From Epilithonimonas sp. JDS (GTDB lineage Bacteria > Bacteroidota > Bacteroidia > Flavobacteriales > Weeksellaceae), in contig NZ_JAJSAX010000002.1 of the NCBI RefSeq assembly GCF_021261315.1, forward strand, positions 124,001 to 188,000: DNA of 64,000 bases. Reading direction: 5' to 3'. A program made the translations under genes and the position numbers. Within the stretch, counting starts at the first letter, position 1; each line of letters begins with the position of its first letter. This document shows positions 1 to 9,488 of the stretch, piece after piece. The notes beneath the pieces are model-generated. The model was not told where the DNA came from. It searched no databases and saw only the letters and a program-made list of their open reading frames with translations.

Positions 1-72
1 AATAATTTTCAGATATATTTTCGATATAGTAGATGCTTTTGAAATCATTGAAGTGTGATTTTCTTCATTCAT
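1..72 (-). CDS. Start of an unidentified protein, cut by window edge
   Basis: An ATG lies one base after the hsdR stop codon and opens a frame that stays open to the window edge. It gives 24 residues beginning MNEENHTSMI. The close spacing suggests translation coupled to hsdR and membership of the same operon. The visible peptide is too short to assign a family. The frame could also close soon after the edge, so this call rests only on position and an open frame. Confidence 0.4.
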   Translation of the reverse strand, partial: MNEENHTSMISKASTISKIYLKII

Positions 73-73
73 C

Positions 74-3000
74 TTAAGCAGTTTCAGCCCTACGGTGGAT
101 TTCTTCTACCAACTTGATGATTCTAGCCGATTTTTGATTCTCTTCAAAAACACCAAAAATCCCTTGGTCATCCAAATCTGTAAATGGGGCCTGAGTGAGC
201 ATATGTTTTTCTAGGACACCATTTTTATTGAGATAATCAATTATTTTCTGAACAAATAAAATTTGATTGGCATTGAGGTTTTCTTCTTGTATAAAGCTTG
301 CAAAGTGTTGGTTTGCGGCTTCAATGTCCAAACCTAAAACACGACGTACAAATACGCCCAGAGATTTGGTTCCGTATTCTTTTTCTATTTCCTGAGTATA
401 GAATTTTTGATAGGTAAGGAACTCTTCCAAAGCCACCAAATCACTTGGTGAAATAGGAACATTCTTATAAATTTTATCTATAACCAAATGGTTTTTGTTT
501 TTTCTTATAAAATTCTCAACACGGTCTTTATAACTTTGTAATGATGTGTAACTATTTATAAGGTTACGCTCTTTTACCATATCAACATTCAGACTGTCTT
601 TGAAATTGGAATAGACGGGCAATTCTTTTTCGTCATCTTTTAATAATTGAATCAAGCCTCTCAAATCTTCCCTTATTCTTTCCAGTTTTTTAAGATTGAT
701 GGATTCCCAAAATTCATCTGAAACTACGGCATCGATTGTATTTTCTTTTGCTTTGACAGCGGTAATATTTATTTTCTTGTGCAATAGTTTCCCTACCTTT
801 CTAATATTCTGAATAAGATTGCTCTGTCTTTGAGAGGTATTCAATATTGCGAACTGAAGCTGGTAAATCAAAAGATCAAATTTTTTCGCCATTTCATCCT
901 TATCCTCTGTATAGGAAACCAAATGTGAAAGATGATTTTCTATTTCTATGACAGAAGTATTAGTCAGATGCTCCCAAGATTTCTGATTTTTGTACTTCAT
1001 CACAAACTCCCAATGTTTGCGAACCTCAAAGCGGTTTTCGTCAAGATTCAGAATTTTCCTAAACAATTCGTTTGCATAGAGATTAGCAAAATCCAGGTCC
1101 TCCTCGTTCGCATCTTGGTTTGTTCTAATACTTTGGATAACTTCCAATTGTGCAATAAAAAGCTGTTGCTGTAAAGGTTTTGCCTTGGTAGCTGACATAC
1201 CTTCGGGAAACTCATCAAAAAATTCAAAATTTCCGCAAATATCGAAGATCAGAAAACAGGTTTTGTCTTGCCTAGGTCCAAAAATATTCTTGCAAAGACG
1301 TGTTCCTCGACCGATCATCTGCCAATATTTGGAATAGGATTTTACTTCCTTGAAAAAAACTAAATTAAGAACTCTTGGCGCATCTACTCCCGTATCCATC
1401 ATATCTACAGACACTGCAATCTGAGGTTCTTTCTCGTCGCCTTTATCGAAGCAAAATTTTTCCAAAAGATCTTGTGCTTTGTCTTCATAGTTATCAATAA
1501 CACGTAGAAATTTTCCATTATATTCCGGATAATTTTTATTAAATCTATTCTCTATAAAAAGTGCGTGTTTATGGTTTTTTGCAAAGATTATGGTTTTTCC
1601 CAGTTTATCCCCTTGCTCTATGTGAAGCCCGTTTGTCATTAGATAATCTAAAACCAAATCCACAGTATCAGCATTGAAAAGGAAACTGTTTATTTTACTT
1701 TTATTAATAATCGGACTATATTCATCCTCTTCTGTGGAGACAGTATCTATTCCGAAGAGATCATCAAAATGCTTTTTGTCTTTTTCGCTAAGTTCTTTAT
1801 ACTTTACGCCTTCGCGCGGGAATTTTACAGGAACTGAAAAAGCCTTCGGAGGAACCAGATAATTGTTGCTCACGGCTTCATCCAATTCATAAGAAAAGGT
1901 AGGATTATCATCTTCGATTTCAAAAAGATGATAGGTATTGATGTCTATATCTTTTTTTGGCGTTGCCGTCAGTCCTATCAGAACAGAGTCAAAATAATCA
2001 AAAATCTCTTGATATTTTTGATAGACAGAGCGGTGCGCTTCATCAATGATGATTAAATCAAAATGTCCCACACCATACATCTTCTGCTGATCTGTTTTTG
2101 CAGAATCTATGCGGTTCATAATGGTCGGATATGTGGAGAAGACCACGCGTGCGTGCATATCTTCTTTTTCTTTGGTAAGGTCTATGGCAGAGAGATGTGG
2201 CAAATGTTCTTTGAAAGCATTTTTGGCCTGCGTTACCAGTGCGTTTCGGTCAGCTAAAAATAGGATTCGTTTTGCCCAGTTGCATTTAGTCATCATATCT
2301 GCGATGGCGGCCGCAGTTCTTGTTTTTCCACTTCCTGTTGCCATTACCAAAAGCGCTTTTCGGTTTTTGCCCAAAAGCGTTTTATTTTTTTCAGTCACCA
2401 GCGTCTCTGCAACTCTTTGGATTGCCTGCAATTGGTACGGTCTTCCTACAATTTCTGTATTGACCTGAAAAGAGCGCAGATCTAACCTTTCTTTCCTGCG
2501 TCTTATTAAGGTTTGTAATTCTTCTTTTTTATAAAACCCATACACTTTTCTCGGGATGTAAAATGTATCGTCCCACAGATAGGTATTAAAACCATTGGTG
2601 TAAAAAATTAAAGGTCGCTGCCCGAACTGATTTTCCAGACAGTCGGCATAGAGAGAGGCTTGATGTCTTCCTTTTGTAGCATCGTGCAGTGTTTTCTTTG
2701 CTTCTACAACTGCAAGAGGTTTCCCATTGTCATCCCACAAAACATAATCGGCATAGCCAATTCCGGAGGGATTGGTTGAAAGCGGCATTCCTCTTAACTG
2801 ATATTCTACATCCACACTTTGAGCGAGATTTTCCCAGCCGGCTTCTCTTAATAAAAGGTCTATCAGGATCTTTCTGGTTTGAAGCTCAGATGTAAGCTCA
2901 GGAACTGGATCCTGATTTTGATACTCCTGTACGCGGAGTTCTTTTCTTTCCGCGATATTCCGTAGATGTTCTTCTACCTGCGCTTTCAGCTTATTATTTT

Positions 3001-3532
3001 CTTCCAACAGATATTCCTGCTCCTGAGATGCTTTTTCGGCCTCTTTTCTTTGCAGCTCAAATTTGGCGGAGAGTTCTTCCAACTGTTTGTTGGATTTATC
3101 TTCAATATCACCATAAGGAATGAGTCCTTCTTTGAAATCGGGAATATCGGGATCGGCTTCGCTGTAATATTTGCTGATCCAGGAGAGAAACCGAAAAGTA
3201 TTTTTAAGGCACTGCAAAGCTTCCAATGCTCGGATCTTTTTGCCGTGTGCCGCATCATTCCCAAAACGGCGGACGATGTCGAGTTCAACCGACATACTTG
3301 GCTTAATAATTCTTTTGAAACCATCATTTAAAAGCAGTGAAGCCAGTTTGGTATCATAAGGAAATTCCAGATCTTCATCATTTTTATACAACCAAAAGAG
3401 GGTTTTCTCCAACGTACTTCTACATAACAGTGCGGCATAACGTGGTGCCGTGAACGTGTGCAGCTCTGCTTCGGTAATCTCTTCGTAGAGTTGTGGAAAT
3501 TCTTTTTGAAGAAATAGAAAATTAGTGGTCAT
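74..3532 (-). CDS. hsdR: Type I restriction endonuclease subunit R (HsdR)
   Basis: This is the motor and nuclease subunit of a type I restriction system, which translocates DNA and cuts unmodified DNA in complex with HsdM and HsdS. Residues 1-120 look like a DUF4145 domain, and 150-205 are a charged coiled coil. A PD-(D/E)xK nuclease follows, with D262 and E277-A-K279. The SF2 helicase has Walker A MATGSGKT at about 397-404, DEAH at 497-500 and a later GLTATP motif. The C-terminus is helical as in the EcoEI-type family. At 1152 aa it is full length. It sits last in the hsd operon, separated from hsdS by a small ORF and two DUF262 genes, instead of directly beside hsdM and hsdS. Nothing suggests inactivation. 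Confidence 0.95.
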   Translation of the reverse strand: MTTNFLFLQKEFPQLYEEITEAELHTFTAPRYAALLCRSTLEKTLFWLYKNDEDLEFPYDTKLASLLLNDGFKRIIKPSMSVELDIVRRFGNDAAHGKKIRALEALQCLKNTFRFLSWISKYYSEADPDIPDFKEGLIPYGDIEDKSNKQLEELSAKFELQRKEAEKASQEQEYLLEENNKLKAQVEEHLRNIAERKELRVQEYQNQDPVPELTSELQTRKILIDLLLREAGWENLAQSVDVEYQLRGMPLSTNPSGIGYADYVLWDDNGKPLAVVEAKKTLHDATKGRHQASLYADCLENQFGQRPLIFYTNGFNTYLWDDTFYIPRKVYGFYKKEELQTLIRRRKERLDLRSFQVNTEIVGRPYQLQAIQRVAETLVTEKNKTLLGKNRKALLVMATGSGKTRTAAAIADMMTKCNWAKRILFLADRNALVTQAKNAFKEHLPHLSAIDLTKEKEDMHARVVFSTYPTIMNRIDSAKTDQQKMYGVGHFDLIIIDEAHRSVYQKYQEIFDYFDSVLIGLTATPKKDIDINTYHLFEIEDDNPTFSYELDEAVSNNYLVPPKAFSVPVKFPREGVKYKELSEKDKKHFDDLFGIDTVSTEEDEYSPIINKSKINSFLFNADTVDLVLDYLMTNGLHIEQGDKLGKTIIFAKNHKHALFIENRFNKNYPEYNGKFLRVIDNYEDKAQDLLEKFCFDKGDEKEPQIAVSVDMMDTGVDAPRVLNLVFFKEVKSYSKYWQMIGRGTRLCKNIFGPRQDKTCFLIFDICGNFEFFDEFPEGMSATKAKPLQQQLFIAQLEVIQSIRTNQDANEEDLDFANLYANELFRKILNLDENRFEVRKHWEFVMKYKNQKSWEHLTNTSVIEIENHLSHLVSYTEDKDEMAKKFDLLIYQLQFAILNTSQRQSNLIQNIRKVGKLLHKKINITAVKAKENTIDAVVSDEFWESINLKKLERIREDLRGLIQLLKDDEKELPVYSNFKDSLNVDMVKERNLINSYTSLQSYKDRVENFIRKNKNHLVIDKIYKNVPISPSDLVALEEFLTYQKFYTQEIEKEYGTKSLGVFVRRVLGLDIEAANQHFASFIQEENLNANQILFVQKIIDYLNKNGVLEKHMLTQAPFTDLDDQGIFGVFEENQKSARIIKLVEEIHRRAETA

Positions 3533-3576
3533 AATGTTTTTACAAACTTAAAAATACAAATATTATTGATATCACT

Positions 3577-6006
3577 CTAAATATTGCTAACAAGACTTTC
3601 AATTTTCTCTACTACACCTTTCAGATTTTGATATACATCATAATTATCCAAAGATCCGTCAGTAACATTTATTACATTTTCTGAAGGTATCAAGTTGACT
3701 TTAAAATTTTCAATATCTAATCCAGGATTATGATTCCATCCTATTTCAAATCGATATTTGACTATATCTAAATCATCAAAATATAAATTTTTAATGTAGA
3801 ATGTGATAAGCTCATTAAAATAACCAATAGTTGATGAGGAATTAAGCTGATAAGCATAATGACCATCAAATAGTTGAATTAAGTTTTCCCTTCCATAAGT
3901 GAAAATCTGAGGACACCTAATGTATAATTCTTTATAATGTAATTTTTCAAAATTAATCTCATCAATTAGATTAGAGGCAACATACTTTTGAATTATCCTG
4001 TCTAATGAATCTTCAACATTTTCCTTATCATAATCAACATCAAAAATCAAAGATTTTAAAATTTGGACTTTATTCGCGTTATTGAAAACCTGTCTCCAGT
4101 TTTCATCTCTATCTCGAACTGTTCCGAAGGTATTTTTGATAAACGATTCTTTATTATTTGATTTTGAAACAAAATAATTGCCTTTTGTAAGAAGACTTCT
4201 TTGTAAAATGAAAGATTTATGATTCAAAATTTCTCTCTCAAACAACGGATCTAATTTTTCAAAAACAGTGATGAATGCATCTATAACTTTTTCCGAAACT
4301 TTTAGAATAAAATTAATCTGCCCATAAAAATACGGGTGCTTTTCAGCAGACACAATCGCTGTTCTCCAATCTGTATCAACTTCTTTTATATTTTGTAAAA
4401 GTTCGCATTTTGTGATTTCCTCATCTTTTTGGATTTTTCTGAAAGATGTATCGCCTATTAGATCATTCTGAAATATTAGTGATTTTGAAAGATCTAGTGA
4501 GTCAAGCAATACTTCGATTGAATAAAGATAATTCTTAAAATCATCAGGCGAATCTACATAGGTATTGAAGATCAAGTTTGAAATAATTCTATTGTAATCA
4601 CTTAAGTGGTTTAGATCCTCTTGACTGTAATGAATAAGGTATTTGTCAACTTTTAAAATGTAGCGCTGGATTGCAAAAAAATAAAGCTTTTGCCACCAAT
4701 TTGTGTTCATTATATTCTCTGAAAAATAGAACTGACTAAAAGTTTTGCAAGTGTCATTCTCCAAATAAAAGCTGAAAAACTCCTGCAATGCTGAATCCAA
4801 AATTTCCATATTAGATTCTCCAGTTGTTTCCACCTTACATAATTCTAAAAATCTAAAATAGGTTTTTAGATTTTTCTTAAAAATATTATTATCAAAGAAC
4901 TTTTCAAAATCAAAGTCTATCGATTTTTTAACTAATATATCTACGACTTCCGAATTGAGATAAAACTCTTCTGCTTTTATAGGAATTATAGAATTTTCCT
5001 TTGCAACATAATCATTAATGAAATGGCTTAGAAAACTCAGCTTGAAATATTCAAAATAACTATCATCAATTTCATAAACGTTTTTACTTTTCGCATTCCA
5101 AAAAATATCATTCCAGCTGATGTCGAAATTTAGGCTGTAATCTGTCAATGACTGATCTGTAATTAAATTTTCCTGCTCAATTTTATTGAATAACCAAGCT
5201 TTGAAATTTTCAAAATCAGACAATTGTTTCCCCCGCGCATTCATTTTCACATAGAGATCATCAGAAAGATTAAAATCCTTTAAATCTAAAAAATCAAAGT
5301 AGATCAAATCATCAGCTGTAAGGCCATTGTAAAATGATAGCAATTGCTCCTCGGAATAATTACTAACAAAAATTTCGTGTATTTCTCCTATAACATTCAG
5401 CATAGAATTGACTGTAGGATCATTCTCCCAAGTATTTGAAAAGCCTTCCAGATTGATAATTTCCTCTTTTAGATTAATTCCGAATTCCAACTTGTCAGCA
5501 GAACATAATAAATTAATAAAGCTTTCAGAACTTTTTCTTGTTTTATACTTAAAATTTTTAAGGATCGCTAAATCTGATACCTTTCCCAATCTTTTTGCCA
5601 AATACCAATGAACAAGAAACAAAGTTGTCAATCTCTGCTGTCCGTCTAAGGGAATCAAATAAATTAACTTTTGATCTTCAAAATCTTTTTCGGCAACGGA
5701 AGTTTCTCCAATAGTGAGGTCAATAGAGTTAGCATAAGTTTTTATACTATGCAGCAAGGATTCAATTGCTTTTTTATTTCTCTTATATTCTTCTTCATTT
5801 CTGAGACCAAAAATTTTTCCATAAACAAAGTCAAGGCCTAATTTTTCTTTGTCATCAAGCGCACTGAATATTGCTTCAAGAAACTTTTTTCTAATGATGG
5901 GGATTTTACCATAATTTCTACCTTGTGCGTAATCTCTTTGGATAGATGGTATCTCAACGCCCTGGTCGTTCAGTAGTTTCCAAAATGTATAATTTGATAT
6001 TGACAT
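3577..6006 (-). CDS. DUF262-domain protein (GmrS-like half)
   Basis: An 809-aa protein with an N-terminal DUF262 (ParB/Srx-like) domain. IPSIQRDYAQGR lies at residues 19-30 and DGQQRLTTLFL starts at 121; the DGQQR motif is the family signature and in GmrSD-type enzymes belongs to the NTP-dependent active site. The remaining 650 residues are helical and I recognise no DUF1524 HNH motif, so this may be a nuclease-less partner. It begins 10 bases after the preceding DUF262/DUF1524 gene and ends 44 bases before hsdR, so all three are probably cotranscribed. In this family such proteins restrict modified phage DNA; acting in that way here is inferred from context only. Confidence 0.85.
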   Translation of the reverse strand: MSISNYTFWKLLNDQGVEIPSIQRDYAQGRNYGKIPIIRKKFLEAIFSALDDKEKLGLDFVYGKIFGLRNEEEYKRNKKAIESLLHSIKTYANSIDLTIGETSVAEKDFEDQKLIYLIPLDGQQRLTTLFLVHWYLAKRLGKVSDLAILKNFKYKTRKSSESFINLLCSADKLEFGINLKEEIINLEGFSNTWENDPTVNSMLNVIGEIHEIFVSNYSEEQLLSFYNGLTADDLIYFDFLDLKDFNLSDDLYVKMNARGKQLSDFENFKAWLFNKIEQENLITDQSLTDYSLNFDISWNDIFWNAKSKNVYEIDDSYFEYFKLSFLSHFINDYVAKENSIIPIKAEEFYLNSEVVDILVKKSIDFDFEKFFDNNIFKKNLKTYFRFLELCKVETTGESNMEILDSALQEFFSFYLENDTCKTFSQFYFSENIMNTNWWQKLYFFAIQRYILKVDKYLIHYSQEDLNHLSDYNRIISNLIFNTYVDSPDDFKNYLYSIEVLLDSLDLSKSLIFQNDLIGDTSFRKIQKDEEITKCELLQNIKEVDTDWRTAIVSAEKHPYFYGQINFILKVSEKVIDAFITVFEKLDPLFEREILNHKSFILQRSLLTKGNYFVSKSNNKESFIKNTFGTVRDRDENWRQVFNNANKVQILKSLIFDVDYDKENVEDSLDRIIQKYVASNLIDEINFEKLHYKELYIRCPQIFTYGRENLIQLFDGHYAYQLNSSSTIGYFNELITFYIKNLYFDDLDIVKYRFEIGWNHNPGLDIENFKVNLIPSENVINVTDGSLDNYDVYQNLKGVVEKIESLVSNI

Positions 6007-6016
6007 TTTATTAGTT

Positions 6017-7903
6017 TTAGTTTGGTAAAAATTCTTTTAATCTTTCTTCAATTCCTTCTTTGTAGGCTTCTCCATCTTTATTAGTCCAATGGGTGTAAGA
6101 AATATGATCATTGAAAGTTTTATTGAAAGCATTTAATGTTTCTACAGGTATGAAAACACGTATCCCTGAATCGGTCTGACCATTTCTGTCAAATCTCAAT
6201 ATTTTTTTTCTTTTTAATTCAAAAGGATCATTTTGCAATGCACTGTTGGTGTTTCTATCGAGAAGTAAAAGATTATTGATCTGATGCGTTCTGTTTGCGA
6301 ACGACGTTATCAATTCATTGATCTTTTCACTAAGATCTGCATCTGCTTTTAATTCTTCAAATGATGTTTTACTTTTCAAAGCATTCACAACCTCTATTTC
6401 TTCCACTCCATCTCCTTCATATTGAAATTTCATCTGCTCTTCAAACCAGTTTTTGTACAGTTCAAAATCTGTAATCTCTTTAGGGTTTTGCGGGATAATA
6501 TGCTCTATGCTCCATTTCATATTTACATAGAGTTCAAAAGGAAATTTGTTTTCAGAAATATTATTGATATAGTACAACACATTGTGGAGCAAGAGAACCC
6601 TTTGCGTCTCTGGTTTATGTTTTTCGAAATGCAGATTTTCAAGTTTATAAATCTGATAAACCTTTTTATTATCATCTTCTGCCTCTTTTTTAAAAGCTTC
6701 TACAATCAACGTTTTAAGCTGGATCTTAGAATCATCCTTATTTTTATTCTTAAGCTCTTTGATTATTTCGTACAGATTTTTGATATGGGCATTAGTCAAA
6801 TAGCCAATGTAATGATAAAGCTCAGGATTTTTGAACCAGTCAACAATTTTATTGTGGAGCTGTACTATTTTTTCCCATTCATCTGCGAATGATGACAACT
6901 GTTCTGTGTTCTGGTTGTAGTTTTTCTCATAGAATCTGTAAGCAAAAAGATCATCCTGTTTTTTGTGTTTGTTAAGGTGCAGATCAAATAGATAATCGAT
7001 TCTAGTTCCTTCTTTGTACAAATTTTCGTTTGGCTGTATAAAATACCAAAAGGAATTTTGCTGTAACGATTTTTCTATAGCATCCCACTCCAAAGCGAAC
7101 TGGCTGATCTTGAGATCTGCCAATTCCTGCACTTCTTTTCTTTTGATGTCCAATATGAAAAGTGCTTTTATCAGTTCGGAGCTTGTCAGCTTTATCTTAC
7201 CTTTATTGTTATTCAGGAAAACTTCGATCACTTTATCATTGTTCATTGCCGAATCCAAAGAATACCAAATCACTTTGACGTTTTCCAGCAGTTTATTTTT
7301 AAAATCCGCTTTGTCAGTCAGCACTACTTCACACCATTTGCGGACAAAAAGACTAACGACAAAGAAGTGATACACATCTACCGTATCATACTCTTTATGC
7401 GCCGTTATAAAAGCGGACCAAAGCTCATTGACTCTAGTCAAATCACTATAATCCCGCTCTGTAACATCAGAATCCTGAAGTGCATCTATATTGAAAGTAA
7501 AAAGCTCCGGAAGTTTTGTTTTTAGAAAGGCACCACTGCGGGTTCTGGTTGAGAAATCAATCTCATACTTCCAAGAAGAATCAATAACATTAATAAACTC
7601 CAGGTAAGACAACAACAAGAATAGTGTCGTAGTTCTCTGCTGGCCATCTATTACTTCATTCTTAGGAAAGATTTCTAAGGTCTCTCCATCTATCTGCATT
7701 TTTTTTGGTTCGTGAGTTGTAGGTTTTAAAATAAGAGGCTGAAGACAGTACAACCCTGAGTCACTTTTGTAATCATTAATATCATTGAGGAGTTCCAAAA
7801 TTTCTTTTTTTCCCCACTTGTATCCTCTTTGGTAATTACCAATTTCGAAGGTCATACCTTGTAATTTATTGATTGGTAATAATAAAATGGTATTTTTATT
7901 CAC
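6017..7903 (-). CDS. DUF262/DUF1524 protein, GmrSD-like restriction enzyme
   Basis: A 628-aa protein combining DUF262 (YQRGYKWGKKEI at about 24-35, IDGQQRTTT at about 85-93) with a C-terminal DUF1524 region containing the HNH-like EHIIPQNP motif and a later NNLLLLDRNTNS stretch. This is the arrangement of GmrSD-type, modification-dependent endonucleases. It lies inside the hsd operon directly before a second DUF262 gene, so the two may form a pair or act separately. A type I system combined with a modification-dependent nuclease would cover both unmodified and modified phage DNA; that is inference. The ATG start follows a T-rich 98-base gap. Confidence 0.88.
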   Translation of the reverse strand: MNKNTILLLPINKLQGMTFEIGNYQRGYKWGKKEILELLNDINDYKSDSGLYCLQPLILKPTTHEPKKMQIDGETLEIFPKNEVIDGQQRTTTLFLLLSYLEFINVIDSSWKYEIDFSTRTRSGAFLKTKLPELFTFNIDALQDSDVTERDYSDLTRVNELWSAFITAHKEYDTVDVYHFFVVSLFVRKWCEVVLTDKADFKNKLLENVKVIWYSLDSAMNNDKVIEVFLNNNKGKIKLTSSELIKALFILDIKRKEVQELADLKISQFALEWDAIEKSLQQNSFWYFIQPNENLYKEGTRIDYLFDLHLNKHKKQDDLFAYRFYEKNYNQNTEQLSSFADEWEKIVQLHNKIVDWFKNPELYHYIGYLTNAHIKNLYEIIKELKNKNKDDSKIQLKTLIVEAFKKEAEDDNKKVYQIYKLENLHFEKHKPETQRVLLLHNVLYYINNISENKFPFELYVNMKWSIEHIIPQNPKEITDFELYKNWFEEQMKFQYEGDGVEEIEVVNALKSKTSFEELKADADLSEKINELITSFANRTHQINNLLLLDRNTNSALQNDPFELKRKKILRFDRNGQTDSGIRVFIPVETLNAFNKTFNDHISYTHWTNKDGEAYKEGIEERLKEFLPN

Positions 7904-8001
7904 GGTTAGTTTTGTAGTTTTTTTTTTAATTAATTTGAGGCTTCTTTATCCGCAGCTTGTTGTAAACGAATGTAGAAGTCTCCATTTTTCGCTGATGAAG
8001 C

Positions 8002-8313
8002 TTATCTTGTATTCTTCTCAATCTGCTTCAAACTCTCTGTAATGGCTTTGAAGTCGATGGTTTCTGCAGTGTACTCCAGGTTTCCAAGATTTGGCATATT
8101 GTAAATGACTTTGGACTGGAGTTCTGAAATATCTGTGCGGACGCCGTCTGTGCTTTTCTCTATTGCTTTGGAGGCTGCAATGAGTGCGTTGTTTTGGTCT
8201 TCTGCCTCTGTCATTTTTAGAGAGATGACTTCTACAACTTCTTCTATGTTTTCGATTTTCTTGTTGAGACTCATTAGCTCATTGAGGATGGATTTTAGTA
8301 ATTCTTCTGTCAT
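8002..8313 (-). CDS. Small coiled-coil protein after hsdS, probably truncated
   Basis: A 103-aa acidic helical protein beginning MTEELLKSILNEL, with heptad-like coiled-coil character over residues 1-70. It starts 6 bases after the hsdS stop and so belongs to the hsd operon. I recognise no family. After its TAA stop the same frame stays open for 23 more codons (ASSAKNGDFYIRLQQAADKE and on) to a second TAA at 7930-7932. That extension reads like protein, so the first TAA may be a recent nonsense change or a readthrough site. It could be a structural partner of HsdS or of the DUF262 proteins. Confidence 0.7.
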   Translation of the reverse strand: MTEELLKSILNELMSLNKKIENIEEVVEVISLKMTEAEDQNNALIAASKAIEKSTDGVRTDISELQSKVIYNMPNLGNLEYTAETIDFKAITESLKQIEKNTR

Positions 8314-8319
8314 TGGGTT

Positions 8320-9417
8320 TTATTTAAAAGATTCCTGCAGCAAACTCTGAAAAAGCATCTCGCTTTTTGCCAGACTTTCCTGCGCCATTTGTTTTTGGGC
8401 TTCTATTTTTTCGATGCGGTCGGCAAATTGGTTTTGGAGGGAGATTGGGGGAATAGGAAGTTTCATTTTTTTTAATTTTTCGCCAGTTAAATGTGAAATG
8501 GTTGCTGCTGATTTAAATTCATTCAAACCTCCTTTATCAGATAAATTTTTGAACATATAGACAAAATATTCTGGCAAAACGTATTCACTATTTAACCGAA
8601 TTCTATGTATCGCTTTTTGAAAATAACAATCTTCAATTTCATTTCTCCAAATTGCACATCTTCCAATTTCACCTCCTTCGCACATCAATACATCACCATT
8701 TTTAAGGCTAAATTCTACTTTGTCATTTTCATCGAAATCCATTTTTAGTAGATCGTCAAGTTTAAAATTAAACCAACCAACATTAGAATTTCTTAAGTAA
8801 GGTTTTAAATTGTTTCCAATAATTCTTTTTCCATCAAGCATTTTTCCTAACCTTGAAGAACCAACATCTTTGATTTGAAGTAAATCCCATCCCTTCTCAT
8901 TCCCCACCGGATTGCCGAACATATCGATAAAAAGCGATTGGGTCAACTGGTCGTATTTTTCTATGAGCTGTTGGTTGTACGAGATGATTTCCTGTGCTTT
9001 GTCGAGCTTTGCAGCGATGGCTTTTTGCTCGGGAAGTTTAGGGAGTGGGATTTGGATATTAGCGAATTTTGAAATCCAATATCTTTTATGTTGTTCACTA
9101 TCGGTTTTGATAGTTAACATTTTATAGTATAGATAACGGATGTCTGCTTTTTGTTTATTCGGTTTTAATATCTTCATTGCTGAAGATTTTACTTTAAAGG
9201 GAAAATCAACAAATTTTATAGCTGTAGTAAAATCATCAAAAATTATAACAGGTAAATCATTAAATATCCCTGTTTTCTCACTTGTGTATCCTAACAAAAA
9301 AGATTTACCAGCTGTAAGAACAGGAATTTCAAAATCATCATTATATCTATCAGATTCTACAATATATTTTGTAGGTTGTTCATATAAAAGAACATCTCCT
9401 AATTTCACTTTCTCCAT
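8320..9417 (-). CDS. hsdS: Type I restriction specificity subunit (HsdS)
   Basis: The DNA-recognition subunit, 365 aa, with two target recognition domains: about residues 1-130, then about 170-330. The conserved helical spacer carries KLPEQKAIAAKLDKAQEI and the mirrored C-terminal helix carries ISLQNQFADRIEKIEAQKQ. Both repeats are needed for recognition of a split target, so the subunit looks intact. Its ATG overlaps the stop of a 23-codon mini-ORF (TAATG), and that ORF overlaps the AlbA_2 gene in the same way. The recognition sequence cannot be predicted from the sequence. Confidence 0.95.
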   Translation of the reverse strand: MEKVKLGDVLLYEQPTKYIVESDRYNDDFEIPVLTAGKSFLLGYTSEKTGIFNDLPVIIFDDFTTAIKFVDFPFKVKSSAMKILKPNKQKADIRYLYYKMLTIKTDSEQHKRYWISKFANIQIPLPKLPEQKAIAAKLDKAQEIISYNQQLIEKYDQLTQSLFIDMFGNPVGNEKGWDLLQIKDVGSSRLGKMLDGKRIIGNNLKPYLRNSNVGWFNFKLDDLLKMDFDENDKVEFSLKNGDVLMCEGGEIGRCAIWRNEIEDCYFQKAIHRIRLNSEYVLPEYFVYMFKNLSDKGGLNEFKSAATISHLTGEKLKKMKLPIPPISLQNQFADRIEKIEAQKQMAQESLAKSEMLFQSLLQESFK

Positions 9418-9488
9418 TACCCCAACAATTTTTCAAGTTCTAAGATGGTGTTTTTTATATGGGAATCTATCGTTTTTAAGTCTTTCAT
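9417..9488 (-). CDS. 23-codon mini-ORF resembling the HsdM C-terminus
   Basis: The frame encodes MKDLKTIDSHIKNTILELEK plus LLG. It overlaps both neighbours by TAATG junctions: its ATG with the AlbA_2 gene's stop and its TAA with the hsdS start. Its sequence matches the last residues of HsdM in this operon (IDTQRQVAISELEKMLS) at ID and ELEK-x-L. The simplest reading is a leftover or duplicated hsdM 3' end, kept because it couples translation into hsdS. It may not act as a protein. Confidence 0.55.
   Translation of the reverse strand: MKDLKTIDSHIKNTILELEKLLG

Noticed and set aside
2966-3331. Plus-strand frame opposite hsdR
   Set aside because: A mirror of the coiled-coil coding sequence: rich in Phe and Leu and without an independent signal.
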